A DNA stretch of 64,000 nucleotides from Branchiostoma floridae (taxonomy: Eukaryota; Chordata; Leptocardii; Amphioxiformes; Branchiostomatidae), in NCBI RefSeq assembly GCF_000003815.2, contig NC_049989.1:18008684-18072683 (forward strand), in the 5' to 3' direction. Under the pieces are notes generated by a model, which was not told the origin of the DNA, did not search any database, and saw only the letters and a list, made by a program, of their open reading frames with translations. The first letter of the stretch is position 1. Each line of letters starts with the position of its first letter. Shown piece after piece: positions 23,184-36,200 of the stretch. The translations under genes were made by a program, and so were the position numbers.

Positions 23184-24537
23184 ATGGCAGGGAAAGACGA
23201 AAGAACAATTCCTCTCTCCTTCTCCTCCTTCGGAGGATTTTCGGAGGAGTGGAGGAAGAGGATGGCGGAGCATCACCGCCAAATGCTGGAGAGGCTGGAG
23301 CGGCCGTTCGGCGGCTTCCCAATGTCAGACGACTTCGAGAGCCGGATGTTTTCGAGCCCGGCTATCTCCTGGTGGCCTGGGTACGGACAGCCACCCCCGG
23401 GGCTGGCCATCTGCCCCCCGGGACCCACCAGCCCGACCCCGGGGATGCCTATGTCGCCGTTCCCCTTCCCAGGCCTGCCGCCGAGCCCGGACTCGCGTCT
23501 CGAAGTGGACGACAAGAAATTCAAGGTCATGGTGGACGTGAACCAGTTCTCTCCGGAGGAAGTCAAAGTGAAGACGGTGGGGAACTACGTGGTAGTTCAC
23601 GCCAGGCACGAGGAGAAGCAAGACGAGCACGGCTTCATCCAGAGGGAGTTCACCAGGAAATACATGCTGCCAGAGGGAGTCGACCCCGAGAAGGTGAGAT
23701 ACAGCATCCGATTTCTTTCTTTTTATAATTCTTCGCCAAGAAGTTTAGAATGTTTTTGTTCGCGTGTGTGTGTTTGTGGCAAGGTTATCAGTGGTTGATT
23801 TGTGTACAATATAAACTCGAGAAGTTGATCGATATCTATGATATTAGGTAGCTGGGAGGGGTCGCCGGTTGGGTTATTGAAGGTCAAGTTCGATATTGCG
23901 CCTCCTAGTGGCTTTCTATGGTAACTGCAGTGGAACGTCAGGTTTTGATACCTGGTGTTCTGGACTTTGAGTGGTAACGCTATATACTCTTGGGACAGAG
24001 AGTAAGAAGTGTAGGATTGGACCAAGGGCATTGTATGAAAAGGATTGGACTCCCTAACGGCTCTATTTTGAGCTGCAGGGGCTGATTTTGGGTAAAGTCT
24101 GCTAACCTGTCCTATTTGTCTTTGTTTTGATTCGCTTTTGAATGGGACCATTGTTTAATGCATAAACTTTCCTGGGTGGGATTGGTTGTAACGTTAAGTT
24201 AATTTTGTAATAAATTTAATTGTTATTCAGTAACGTTAACGTTACACTTGAAGTTTGAATCCATTCCAAAGCAAACAACAAATATCATAAATTTGACCTG
24301 GTCACCAGGATAGGCACCTTACAACAGCCTAATTAATCAGATGGGATTTCCTAATACAACAAGGTGAACAAAATCATTAGATTTTCCCCTTACCTTTCCC
24401 AGGTGACCTCTTCCCTGGCCACAGACGGAGTGCTGACGGTGGAGGCGCCCACACAGAAGGCCCTGGAGCCGGCCGGACCCGAGAGGAGCGTCCCCATCAA
24501 GAAACAAGACAAGCCAGCCGTCGAGGGGAAGAAGTGA
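23184..24537 (+). CDS. Small heat shock protein (alpha-crystallin / HSPB type)
   Basis: Exon 1 is 23184-23693 (170 codons) and exon 2 is 24403-24537, joined in phase 0, giving 214 residues. The N-terminus is arginine/phenylalanine-rich with a WW-x-GYG segment and a proline-rich linker (residues 70-104). The alpha-crystallin domain spans about 106-189 (LEVDDKKFKV... to ...ATDGVLTVEAP). R158 in 'REFTRKY' occupies the position of R120 of vertebrate alphaB-crystallin. The tail carries the V-P-I (IxI/V) motif at 200-202 and a KPAV block as in alphaB-crystallin. Such proteins form ATP-independent oligomeric holdases that bind unfolding proteins. The start ATG was chosen because it is the first after the TATA box; the upstream in-frame TTG is unnecessary. 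The promoter has HSEs, so heat induction is expected. The nine tail codons plus 3'UTR are amplified downstream. Confidence 0.93.
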
Positions 24538-25855
24538 TCGATTCAAAAGTAGATTTCCCATCTAACCTGTTAACTACCACTATAGGCTAGTTCACAGTTG
24601 AAAAATTGTAAACAAATGTCTTTTTTTATGACAAGCCAGCGGTCGAGGTTAAGAATTGATCGATTCAACAGTAGATGAAGCAGATTTCCCCTCTAACCTG
24701 TTACCACTATACGCTAGTTCACAATTGAAAAATTGTAAACAAATGTCTTTTTCAAGATTAGACAGCGGTCGAGGGGAAGAAGTGATCTTTTGGACTGTCA
24801 CAGTGTCAATGAAACAGATTCCTCCTTCTAACCTGTTACCACTATAAGCTAGTTCACCATTGAAAAATTGTAAACAAATGTCTTTTTTTATGACAAGCCA
24901 GCGGTCGAGGGGAAGAAGTGATCTTTTGGACTGTCGATGAAACAGATTCCTTCTTCTAACATGTTACCACTATAAGCTAGATCACAGTTGAAAATTGTTA
25001 ACAAATGTTTTTTTCAAGACAAGCCAGCGGTCGAGGAGAAGAAGTGATCTTTTGGACTGTCAAAGAAACGGATTCCTTCTTCTAACATGTTACCACTATA
25101 AGCTAGTTCACAATGGAAATATTGCAAACAAATGTCTTTTTTTTATGACAAGCCAGCGGTCGAGGGGAAGAAGTGATCTTTTGGGCTGTCAATGAAACGG
25201 ATTCCTTCTTCTAACGTGTTACCACTATAAGCTAGTTCACTGTTGAAAAATTGTAAACAAATGTCTTTTTTTATGACAAGCCAGCGGTCGAGGGGAAGAA
25301 GTGATCTTTTGGACTGTCAATGAAACGGATTCCTTCTTCTAACGTGTTACCACTGTAAGCTAGTTCACTGTTGAAAAATTGTAAACAAATGTCTTTTTTT
25401 ATGACAAGCCAGCGGTCGAGGAGAAGAAGTGATCTTTTGGGCTGTCAATGAAACGGATTCCTTCTTCTAACGTGTTACCACTATAAGCTAGTTCACTGTT
25501 GAAAAATTGTAAACAAATGTCTTTTTTTATGACAAGCCAGCGGTCGAGGGGAAGAAGTGATCTTTTGGACTGTCAATGAAACGGATTCCTTCTTCTAACA
25601 TGTTACCACTATAAGCTAGTTCACAGTTGAAAATTGTAAACAAATGTTTTTTTCAAGACAAGCCAGCGGTCGAGGGGAAGAAGTGATCTTTTGGACTGTC
25701 GATAAAACAGATTCCTTCTTCTATTAAACATGTTACCACTATAAGCTAGTTCACAGTTGAAAAATTGTAAGCAAACGTCTTTTTCAAGACAAGCCAGCGG
25801 TCGAGGGGAAGAAGTGATCTAAACAACTATAGATGAAACAGATTCATCCATCTAA
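24508..25855 (+). repeat. Eleven-unit tandem array built from the HSP tail codons and 3'UTR
   Basis: Units begin at 24508 (the real gene end), 24630, 24756, 24892, 25018, 25147, 25275, 25403, 25531, 25657 and 25788, with a period of 122-136 bp. Most contain 'gacaagccagcggtcgaggg', then 'gaagaagtgatc', i.e. DKPAVEGKK plus stop, followed by about 90 bp with 'gttaccactataagctagtt' and 'ttgtaaacaaatgtcttttt'. The real gene has GCC where the copies have the silent variant GCG. The array lies within the presumed 3'UTR. Confidence 0.92.
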
Positions 25856-26139
25856 CACTGCATTAGCAAGGTTGAGAGTAAAGGCCCCTATGAACGTGTA
25901 AAGTCTGCTTGGAGATTAATGTTCCAAAAGGAGTTGGCCAATCTGACGTTATGTTAAAATCTAAGTGTGTAACATGTAATTGGTAAATACGTACATATGT
26001 ACTAGTACTGACAGTTGCAAATGGTTAGTTTTGTAAGTCCCGCTGGGCCAAAATGTTACATTTGTAAGACAATGGTGCTCTAGTTTTGTTTCTTTAGTAT
26101 AAGATGCTCAATTTGTATAGATTGGTTCAAGGCAACGTG

Positions 26140-26145
26140 AATAAA
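26140..26145 (+). terminator. Polyadenylation signal of the heat shock gene
   Basis: AATAAA 285 bp beyond the tail array is followed by 'tgtacatgttgtggagtttctttg', a GT-rich downstream region. If used, the 3'UTR is about 1.6 kb and contains the whole array. Confidence 0.5.
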
Positions 26146-26169
26146 GTAGCGAACTACAGAAATACACAT

Positions 26170-29100
26170 TGTACATGTTGTGGAGTTTCTTTGACTGAGG
26201 CAGTCTAGCTAGTAGGTACAATTTGACTAGTCATCCCAACCAGTCACACACCAAAAAGCAGTTATACTGGCTGTAGAGACACAAGCTTGTGTGTTGCGCT
26301 GTAAGGTGGTTATATTACATGTACATGCATACCAATATATAACTAGTACTAGTAATACATGTTTATGATGAGTGCAATCAGCAGTTTTCATACCATCTAA
26401 TTTGTAGCTGGAGGACCATGGCGCTCACATTTATCGTAGAGTAAGAGACTAAAAATGACTGAAAAAGGTGATTTGAGATTTTTTCAATTTTATTGGACGA
26501 AGCAGTTGAACAGTTTCAGCATATCTCAGAGAATCATACAACCCCAGAATATATTGCAATCACTACAATGTGATATACTGGCATAGTGGTCATGTGTAAT
26601 AACATATGGTAACAAAGTTTAGAACATTAAAGGCCTCCATATCCACAAAATAAATCATTTTCCAATAGTTCCTTGCTATACATGTATGCAATAAAATAAA
26701 CTAAAATCACCTAGTACATGGTATTGAAACCAAGGCAACTAGTTATCAAATAGGACAGCAGCCTTGTTTTTTGGTATTAGTGACAATCAAAATTAGGACT
26801 ATTTATAAAACTTTTGTTATAATAACATATAAACAATTCAATAGTGGCACAATAATCCAATATATGGATTTGAATATACAAATGCATGATAGAAAGCAAA
26901 AATTTTGCAAACAAACAATACGTGAATGTGAAGAACACATACAATCATGATAACAAATTTATTATCATATTAAACAATAACTATGCTGTATATGTGCACT
27001 TATCCATATGTCATAGAAGCATTCTTTGATTGCTCATTCATTGAGAATGACTGCAGTAACTGTTGCATGGACAGTAAAAAAATTGGGCAAGTCCAATTTT
27101 TGTGTTTGAAACTACATTTTGATCCCGAATGACATATACTACAACACAGATGAACTTTCAAGTTAATAATTTAAAAAAAAGAAAGTTACTGAAAATAAAT
27201 TTGGAACATTTTCACTGGACTGATCTTTGCTAATTGTGATGACTGTATGCATAGTAATAAATATGCTTCATGTATACTTTAAGGCCTAACGAAATGTGAT
27301 CATTTGGGTAAAACACAAACAAAAACAACTGTTACGTATACAGTATCTTTGTTCCCATACTACATCACAACAGAATGCCCAGATAGCATTCTCTTCTGAC
27401 AACAGTAATTTGAGGTAGGACAGAACTTGTTTTTTCTTTCATCACTGGCTTTTTCAATACTAACAGGATTTTAGTACAATTAGCCTTTAGACAGCCTTCC
27501 TGGCCAATTCATAAGACTTCTACATTCACAACTTCTACATTCGAACATCCATTTCAAGGAACTGTTTGACAAAGAACGGTAAACAATATCATGGCACTTC
27601 AGCTACATGTATAACCTTCCTCTGAAAATACATATAAGTACACATATTCAATGTTTTCATGGCTTTTCTAGTAAAAAAAATGACTCAATTATACTATTAT
27701 TGCCCACACTCTGTACCAAGGACTATCATCAGTATGTTTTGATATATATCATGTGTTAGATACTATTAAAGACAACATATTGGGTAGTAAACAATGGTTA
27801 TTATTGTAACAATAAGTTCTCCTTCACAGTGGCAAGAGTTTTTATCAACTCATAATGCTCCATGGGCACTGTTTGGTAGCACATTTGCATTTTCATTTAT
27901 TTTTCAGAGAGGTGCTACAAATATGTGTCCATTTTGTCATGGTTCATTTAACCTCCTTGATTTATTCAAGTTATTGACTGGTATAAAGATTTGTTAATGT
28001 AACTCTATAAACAGATTGTGCATCAATTACATGAAGATAGAATTTGAAAGTCAAGTTATACTTTTACTACTGCAACTACTACTGTGTGCAACAACACAAG
28101 TTAGTAACAACTTACTTCTGGATCAAATGAACTGTAGTTTCCAAGTCTAACACAAAAAAATGGTTTTACCCAAAGTCTTGACTGTCCAAATCCAGTTTTT
28201 GTCAAGGAATGACCAATCCACTGTTTCTGTGACGTCATGTTACGCAGATAGAAAATGCTATGCAGTAGATCGCTCATTCCTTGACAAAGACTGGAGTTGG
28301 ACATTTGACAATTTGGTAATTTCAATTTATGTGTTGGAAATTATAGTTCGACTGACTACGAACACAGATGAACTTTAAAGTAAACTGACATACTTAATAT
28401 AAGTACTTCTGAACATTTCAATATTACAATATTGCAGTATAAATTCTTTAAGCAACATCTTAATACTTTGGTTGTAAGAAAAAGTGAGTTAATTCTCAGT
28501 GCAAGTATATAGTGGTACATGTAGTAGTTTAATTCAATATGGATTCACTTTTTCATCTTATTTAATAAATTTCTGCAACTTCAAAAGTAATCTTTTGTCA
28601 AAGACAAAAAAATACGAAACTTAAATTTTTTTTAGTTCATTTTGTTCAAGTTTATTTTACCACAAACATGTGCATGTATAACCACAATGGTATGCACAAT
28701 ATCAAGTACTGCACAAGTACATTTTTTATCTATAGTATTTCTTGGCATAGGCATAATTGAGCTATCTAAATCTACACAAAAATAGCAATTTCACTTTTCA
28801 GATTCAAATTATTATTATCAATAAACAAAATCTTTACATGGAAGACATTTTGTGTTCCTAGGCGCCCACTGCATTCAAAATTTTTAAGGTTCCACCAATT
28901 TTCCCTCTTGCTTCATGGTTTAAGAATTTAACAATTTTCCCTCTTGCTTCATGTTTTTTTTAATGTAGGTAACACCATATTAATTTGGTTCTCAAATAAA
29001 AACAAACAAATTTGATTTGTTGAAAAACAATAAAAGAAAACCTGAGGACCAGGTTCATACCTTGGAGCACTCAGTTTTATGGAGTAAATAATGTCATAAA

Positions 29101-29332
29101 GATGTTTTCCTCCCACAATGTACTTTTATCATGACTGCCTGCTATATTTTCATCTTAAAATGTCTGACAACCAAGAAAATAAATTGCTATGGCTTACAGA
29201 CCACCAAGAAAGGTGCTTCTAAACATAAAGTCAGTGGTACTAGAGATTCAACATAAAATACATACCCTGTAGGTCAGTAACTGATCTATTTTTCCCAAGC
29301 AAAGATCCAACAAACACGACGGATCAAATTTT
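26170..29332. other. AT-rich intergenic DNA between heat shock and SLC43A3-like genes
   Basis: No exon-like sequence was found on either strand. The distal part probably contains the 3'UTR of the minus-strand transporter; the nearest minus-strand AATAAA is at 28651-28656. The only structured feature is the palindromic element at 28128-28353. Confidence 0.5.
28128..28353. repeat. Palindromic MITE-like element
   Basis: The inner arms pair closely: 'tttttgtcaaggaatga' on the left with 'tcattccttgacaaaga' on the right, and 'actgtccaaatccag' with 'ctggagttggacat'. Weaker pairing continues outward (gaactgtagtttcc / ggaaattatagttc). About 225 bp in total. Confidence 0.65.
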
Positions 29333-30177
29333 CTATATGGTTGAAACTTGGTCGACCACAAGGAGGTTTTCATCCTCCATTCGGCGCGGTTTCTTCACCG
29401 TCTTCGGCCCGTTCTCGCGATACTGCTGGTCGAGCCACTTACAGTGGAAGTACAGGTACACAGGGTGGATGACGGTGAGAGCCGTCAGCACCAATAGGAT
29501 GATGTTTACCTGGGAGGAAGGATTTACAAGTCACTGTTACACCTCACCTTTTATGTCGTCACTTCTGATTGGTCAACTGAAAAAGGCCATTACTTGCAAA
29601 CATTATGATCCTAAAGTAATTAATTTTAAGATACATGCACCACATAAAAATTACAGAATGCACATAGATAATGCTAAATAGTAACTTAAATGATATTAAA
29701 GATCGAATTCATTTTGTTTACCAAGTGTCCTCACGCATTTCAGTTTACTTTGTTCAACTGTATTCAAATATGTATCAACAGAGTTTTGGCCAGCCTAAAA
29801 AAATCACAACAACAAAAAACAAGGACTGAAACAGGAAATACAACATTTTTTTCAAGGCCTTATAACTCACACCATCACCCTGGCCATAAATCTACACCAT
29901 TTTCACCAAAGATCTTACTGGTGTAGCATTGCCTCCGAACGTGTCAACAGTCAACATGAACAGTGGGAACTGCAGGATGAGAATGACGCCTCCGACGCCA
30001 TAGTTTGATCCTAACATCTTACCAAAGTGTCGTGGAGGGTAGCTGCGGAAAATAAACTATCAAATTCTGCTTCAGGACAAAGAAGGGGGAGGGAGACACA
30101 ACATTCCAATACCCCAAACCCAGTGTTCTCGCCAGGATTTTTTCACAGCGTCGGGGCAGGGGTTCGGGGGCCGCCGA

Positions 30178-30209
<32 letters not shown>

Positions 30210-33200
30210 TTTGGGGGGACCCAGGGGGCGAAGCCAACCCGGAAGCTCTTGCATTTTAGGCTATTGAGAAGGCTTATTTCATCATTTTTTAGGGCCATAT
30301 CTACGATAATCGCAGCGGTCATTTAACTTCTCTTCAGCAGTTTGACGTAACAATATTTCGGGTCAAAGCTTCAAAGACAACTAAAAACTCATAAACGACA
30401 AACTTTACTCAGCTCAACGGTACTTAAAAATATTGTCCTGGTTGCCATCCGAAGTTGAAGCGCTTATTTATAGCGCTAGTATCTTCGCTGTTAGCCGCCG
30501 TGCGACCCATTCTTTAAAACACGTGGGACTCAGTGTTACAGTCTAATAAATATTTTGTCGAAGCACCGCTGTGGGAAAGAAAGTCCAAGGAATGTAATAT
30601 AACGTAGCATGAAGTTCGCTGTAAACTTGCACACGGCACATGACTGAAACTGTAAACAACAGCCACGTTTGATTGATAGCCGGCGGCCCTTTGATGAAGT
30701 CGGAAAGGTGCCGACACTGCCCTGGCGGTTTGTGGGCGGGGCCACATGGCGAGGCTTGCCGGCGAAAGTAGCGCCCCGGCTTTTACATACAAACTTACGA
30801 TGGTTTGTATCCTACGGTTGCCGAACCAAAGAGCTTCAAATTTAGAACAGAAATTTTGGGAAAGCGACCCGCTCTTGCTCCAGAATTATGTCGGAAAAAA
30901 TTGATTCTATTTCCCGCGCTGAAATAAAAATTACGCAACTACCAGTAACAGCCTATGTTGGTCAACCCAGCTCCCCAAATAAGGACATTCCCCGGGAACT
31001 GGCTGTTCCAGGCAGGGATCCCACCCCACTGATCACTCGCAGCAAGGCCCACTCGTACTCGCTACTCTTTTTACATTTTTTTTTGGCGCGAACGCAGTGC
31101 GGCACATGCAAAATTTAGAACAGGAAATTTGGAAACGCGACCCGTTCTGGCTCTATAAATGTGTCAGAAAGAATTGATATTTTCCGTACTGAAAAAGAAA
31201 TGACGCAAAGTACTACTAGTAACAGAAATAACGTCCTTGGTAACAGCCTCCCCAAATAAGGACATTCGCGGGAAATCTTATACACATTGGCTGTTCCGGG
31301 AAGGGATCCCACCCCGCTAATCACGTGCGGGCAAGGCCCTCTCGCCACTCTGTTTACATTGGATTTCCGCGGGAACGCAAGGGTGGTCCCGGGTGGGAGG
31401 GGCTGCGAGCCAGCGGTACGGCGGGCCGGTGCTGTAAAACACCTCCCATCGAGTTGATAACTTCCTGAAGCAGCGAAGGCACGTGCTTGGCGCGTGCCTA
31501 TGTATTTTTACTACAATATTTTTCTTTTTTTCCCCATTTTCTTGCCGCTACGCTGGATGAAAAAGCAGCGTAGCGGGCTTTTTACAGCGTCGTTTTTCCA
31601 GCCCACAGCGTATCGTCCCGCTATGCTGAAAAGGCCTGGTGAGAACACTGAAACCTGACAGGTACTGGAACGTAAGATACATGGAAAACTCATCTTCAAT
31701 CAGGGAAAATGATTTTCCAAAAGCTGGCATCACTTGGTTTGAAATGGCTTGGCCAACTTGTCTGCGAGTGCAAAAGGACATTTTGGGCAGCAATACGTCT
31801 TCTTGATCAATGCACAATTTTTAAAGATCAGCCAATGTCTGCAGCTTGCCGAGCCTTGTTCTATGTGAAAGGTAGATTTTCTGGTGCAAAAAATGCTTGA
31901 ATCTCGATTTTGAAACTAAGTGACTTTCTGGCGATCGACATATTCGTTGAAGTTGTGATGCCGGCTTCATTTGTACCTCATTTTCCCCCATACACATTGT
32001 TGTGCCTCTGTTGCAGTCTTCTGACAGGGCTGTTTTTTTTTCCTTTTTTTTGCGCTGGTTCTCGATTTTCAAAACGAGGCGAAACTCCCTTCCACGGCAA
32101 ACTTCCTACCTTGGCAAACTTCCTTTCCCGTCATAAGAGAACCTAGCCAACGCTGAAAATCACAAACTAGCGACCAAAAAAAAAAGCCCAGTTCGTAGAC
32201 TGCAAAGGAGGCTTACACATCCTAGTAAAACACTTACTGGCATAGGGTTTCCCTGGAATACGTCCTGGGTTAGAATGAAGAGGGGGTACTGGAAACAGCT
32301 GAACACCCCGCCTATGAACATGTCCGCACCAAACATCTTACCAAAGTGGCGAGGGGGATAACTAGTGCCAGAGGAGAGAGGAAAGACGTGTTAGTTCACC
32401 AAAGATTGCGTGCATGCTGCCATCACCTGTAAAGAGCCCCTTGGCTGCCCCTGTACACAACTGATTATGGAATGCTTGAGTTGGTTGTATGTGCAAGTCG
32501 ACTATGAATTTTGACAAGTCAAAGCAGGGTTCGAAATACACATACTAGTACTTAACTTGCAAATTGCACATAATTTTCGAGATTTGTAAAAATATTCTGA
32601 ACTTGCAATCTTGCATGTTGAAAATACCTGACCTATAGTAAAAATACTGAGGAATTAGACACCCTACTCTTAGACATAACAACATATGGACGTCTGTCTT
32701 TTTTCTTTTCTTGTTTTTGCTTCACTAGATGTCATCAAAATTTGCTGATTTAAGCCCTCGTCGCGATCGCTGCCAAGTTGTATTTTGCATGTAAAGTTTT
32801 CAAATTGCACGTAAAATGTTTGCCAACTTGCAATTTGCATGTAGCAAAAAAAAGTATTTCGATCCCTGCAAAGTCGGGTAAGACATATTCTGCTTAATAG
32901 ATGTGATTAGAGGAGCTATAATAGGATGGATTCCAGACTACTCCCTACCCAACCCAGCACTGACCTTATAATTAATTGGGGAGTGGCTGGGAGCAAAGTC
33001 ATGGCTATGTGTGACAGGGGCTGAAGGATAGGAGTGTACTGTTTTCCAACAGTTGTACAATACAATTCTATACATCCTATTAATGAATGATGATGTGTAG
33101 GTATTTCTGGTATCACAGGATGTCTATTTGATACTGCAATCAATGTTAGAAATGACCCATAGAAAATTGTTAAAGATACATTTTGGTTCTTAATGACAAT

Positions 33201-36200
33201 TAGATAATAAGTATATTTTTGGTTTCAAACACATTATTGTACCAAAACCCCACATTCAGTTTGATATTAATAGAATGTATGAATGTTAAATCCCTTGATT
33301 CTTTGGCCAGTATCTGGTTATAAATCTCTCTCTATATATACTCAAGTTTCATATACATTATCATATGAAATACACTATATAAAACATGAAAATAGAAATA
33401 TTTTCCCCAACATTATAGACTAAATTTTACACAGTAAAATACACTGAACCATAAGGGTAGGCATTGCATATTATACGATACCTATTGATACTATTACACA
33501 ATGATTAATTCACAAAAAGCTGAATTTTACATCTCAAATCGTGCAATGAAAAAAAATGTATACTCAAAACAGAACACAGAAATTAAAGTACACATCTCAA
33601 ATCAACAACTTCTCAACATGTACAACTGTTACTTACCCTACTGCAAAAAAGGTAGCATTTCCACCGTACAGGAAGGACCTAAGTATGACTTGTAGAACGA
33701 AGGATAGGTACTGGATGGGTAGGACTGGTATGACCACACATACGGAGAATAGCACTCCCAGAAACGTGGTCAGGCTAAAGGCAACCACACAGGACCGCAG
33801 GTCCAAACTAGCTTTCGTGTAGGCTGACTCAACACCTGGAATAAAAAGAATGTAATTTGTAAATTCATCAATTTTCATGGTGACTTGATGGTCAAGCTAA
33901 CGAGGAGCTGGACAAATGTATTAGAATAGTTTTAGAACCCATGTTTTAGATTAGTCTTAGAAACCATCAATGTCACCATGTGTACTGTATAACGACCTTC
34001 GTACCTATATGCCTTACTTACCCCAATAGGGCATGAATATGATTGAATATGAATATGAAATTGAATGTGTTTAAGTTTGCAGGTGAAAAATTCTGAAGTG
34101 CAGTAGAAACACATTGGAAATGCATAGTTGCATTGTCTTTCATCTACAGTGGACATGTTACCACCAAAACAGACCTACTGAAAACATTTCAAGAGGGTAA
34201 CAATAAATTACAATTCCAGTTGTATTCTGATGCTCTAATGCATTATCTGTGTAACTTTGGAATGTTCAGAATCCTTATTTCAACACAACTGTTTTTTTTT
34301 TTTTTAAGTGGAAAAAGACGAAACCAAAGTAACAATGAGTCAGCACACAGTCTTTGAAACATTTTCGAAACTTTTTAGTTTCAGTCTTCATACAACACAA
34401 TAAGATTCAAAGTTTTTAACAAACATGGTTCCTACCTGCTTGCTTGTCCTGCACCATTTTCTTGGTGACGTATTTGCGGTACGTGTCCATGATCAGTCCG
34501 TTCATGGGGGCGCAGAAGACCCCGAAGAGCTGCGTGATGGCAAAAGCCTCTGTGTATCTAATGACTGGGGATTTAAGAACAAGGAAAAAGGGCATCAGGT
34601 CCGAGAAGATCAGAATTTTTCAAATGCTTAACATTTTTCAAGAACAGTCAGGATATAGAGTCATCTCAGTGTTTAAGCATATTCAAGACTCGTAGAAGCC
34701 ATTCTCTGGGTAGATCAGGGCTTTAGCCAGCTCGAATTTTTTTTCCGTCAGCCAATTCCAATCGTGGTGAAAATCGCGAAAATTAATTTTTCCTATGACA
34801 CTACAAAGTAGTAAATGTTGCCATTGAGACCTTGAAAAACCGGTTTTAATGAGATTATCGTATGCGAAAGAGCGCCGACACACATTGTCAACAATCATAA
34901 CAATAGCAAAACAAACAGTGTGTGGCTTTTACAGCCATGGACAGCGTCCCCAAGCCGCCTGTAGCTTCCACCTAGGATTTTTGTCCGTCAAGGTTGACGA
35001 ATTGGTTTTAGAATTTTTCCGTCAGACACAGTAAATTTCCGTCAATTGACGGAAAAACGGACGCTGGCTAAAGCCCTGGGGTAGATGTAGTTAAAATCTT
35101 AGACTAATGAGACAATGCAGGGTGTAGACCTTCAGATTTGGACAAAGAAAAGATATGCCCACATGTATTTTCAAGGAAAAAGATCTTGACCTATTTTCTT
35201 TTATTCTGTGAGGACCCCTAGTTTGAAATGGTCAAACTCTAGCCAGATACCATCTCTTTCGAAATACAGCTTACCACAACAACACAAAAATATATATAAC
35301 AAGTTATTGCAAAAACACAAATACAAACTGACAAAAATCCCTCCTCATGAATTAGTGGCTTCTTCTATTTTGATATTGAATTGAAAAAAATGTGTACTAT
35401 ATTTCAATCTGGAAAATACAGTCACAGTGCTGTCCTTTACCATTAGATTTTCCTTCCATAACTCATGATATTACAACAGCACAGAAAAGCATCCACCTAC
35501 ACAACCATTGGAATCTGCTAGCTTGGTCATCTAGGGGTTAAATGTTCAACAGAACAGAAAGCACCCACCTACACAACCGTTGGAATCGGCCAGCTTGGTC
35601 TACCAGGGGTTAAATGTTCAACAGCACAGAAAAGCACCCACCTACACAACCATTGGAATCAGCCAGCTTGGTCATCCAGGGGTTAAAGGTTCCCATGAAG
35701 AAGTAGTTCCTGAGCTGGATGACGGAGAACCAGAAGATGTGTGTGTAGAACATGCCAGACTTCAGTCCCTTCTTAAAGGTAGGGTAGTACAACTCGGGTG
35801 TGCTGATCTCTTCCTCCTCATCTTCTTCAGCTACAGGTGAGAAAAGTGAGAGTGATATCGAAGCGGACTATCTCTGTAGATCAGCACCATCTTGATAATT
35901 CAGGACTGGTTATGACAAGGATGCTTAATATATGGCTTCAGTTCTGTGTATTTCACATAGTCATTGTACCAGGAAAACTCTTTTTGACAAGTATGATGAA
36001 GAGTGTACTACAGCTTAAGGTCATGTCCTAAGGACTGAGACCCTTTCCAGTTTCTTGCATGTTAGCTGAGTAAGAACAGCAAGTGAATCGAGTTCAATCT
36101 CTTGGTCTGGGGAGCAGGGTCTTTTTATTTTTCAAGCCAACAACCTTAAATTCAACATAGAATTCTAGGACACAGTCCAAAATACAATCTGAGATACGTT

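Noticed and set aside
23249-23728. 159-codon alternative frame over the heat shock gene
   Set aside because: Shadow of a GC-rich exon; the alpha-crystallin domain lies in the other frame.
24995-25195. Open frame inside the heat shock tail array
   Set aside because: It is a by-product of the tandem repeat in another frame; the frame varies with unit length.
24508-25855. Regular array resembling a CRISPR locus
   Set aside because: Units of about 128 bp are repeated whole, without unique spacers, and the genome is eukaryotic.
31548-31900. Open frames on both strands at the edge of the 1.5-kb element, considered as transposase remnants
   Set aside because: No recognisable catalytic motif, and the frames are short and overlap palindromic sequence.
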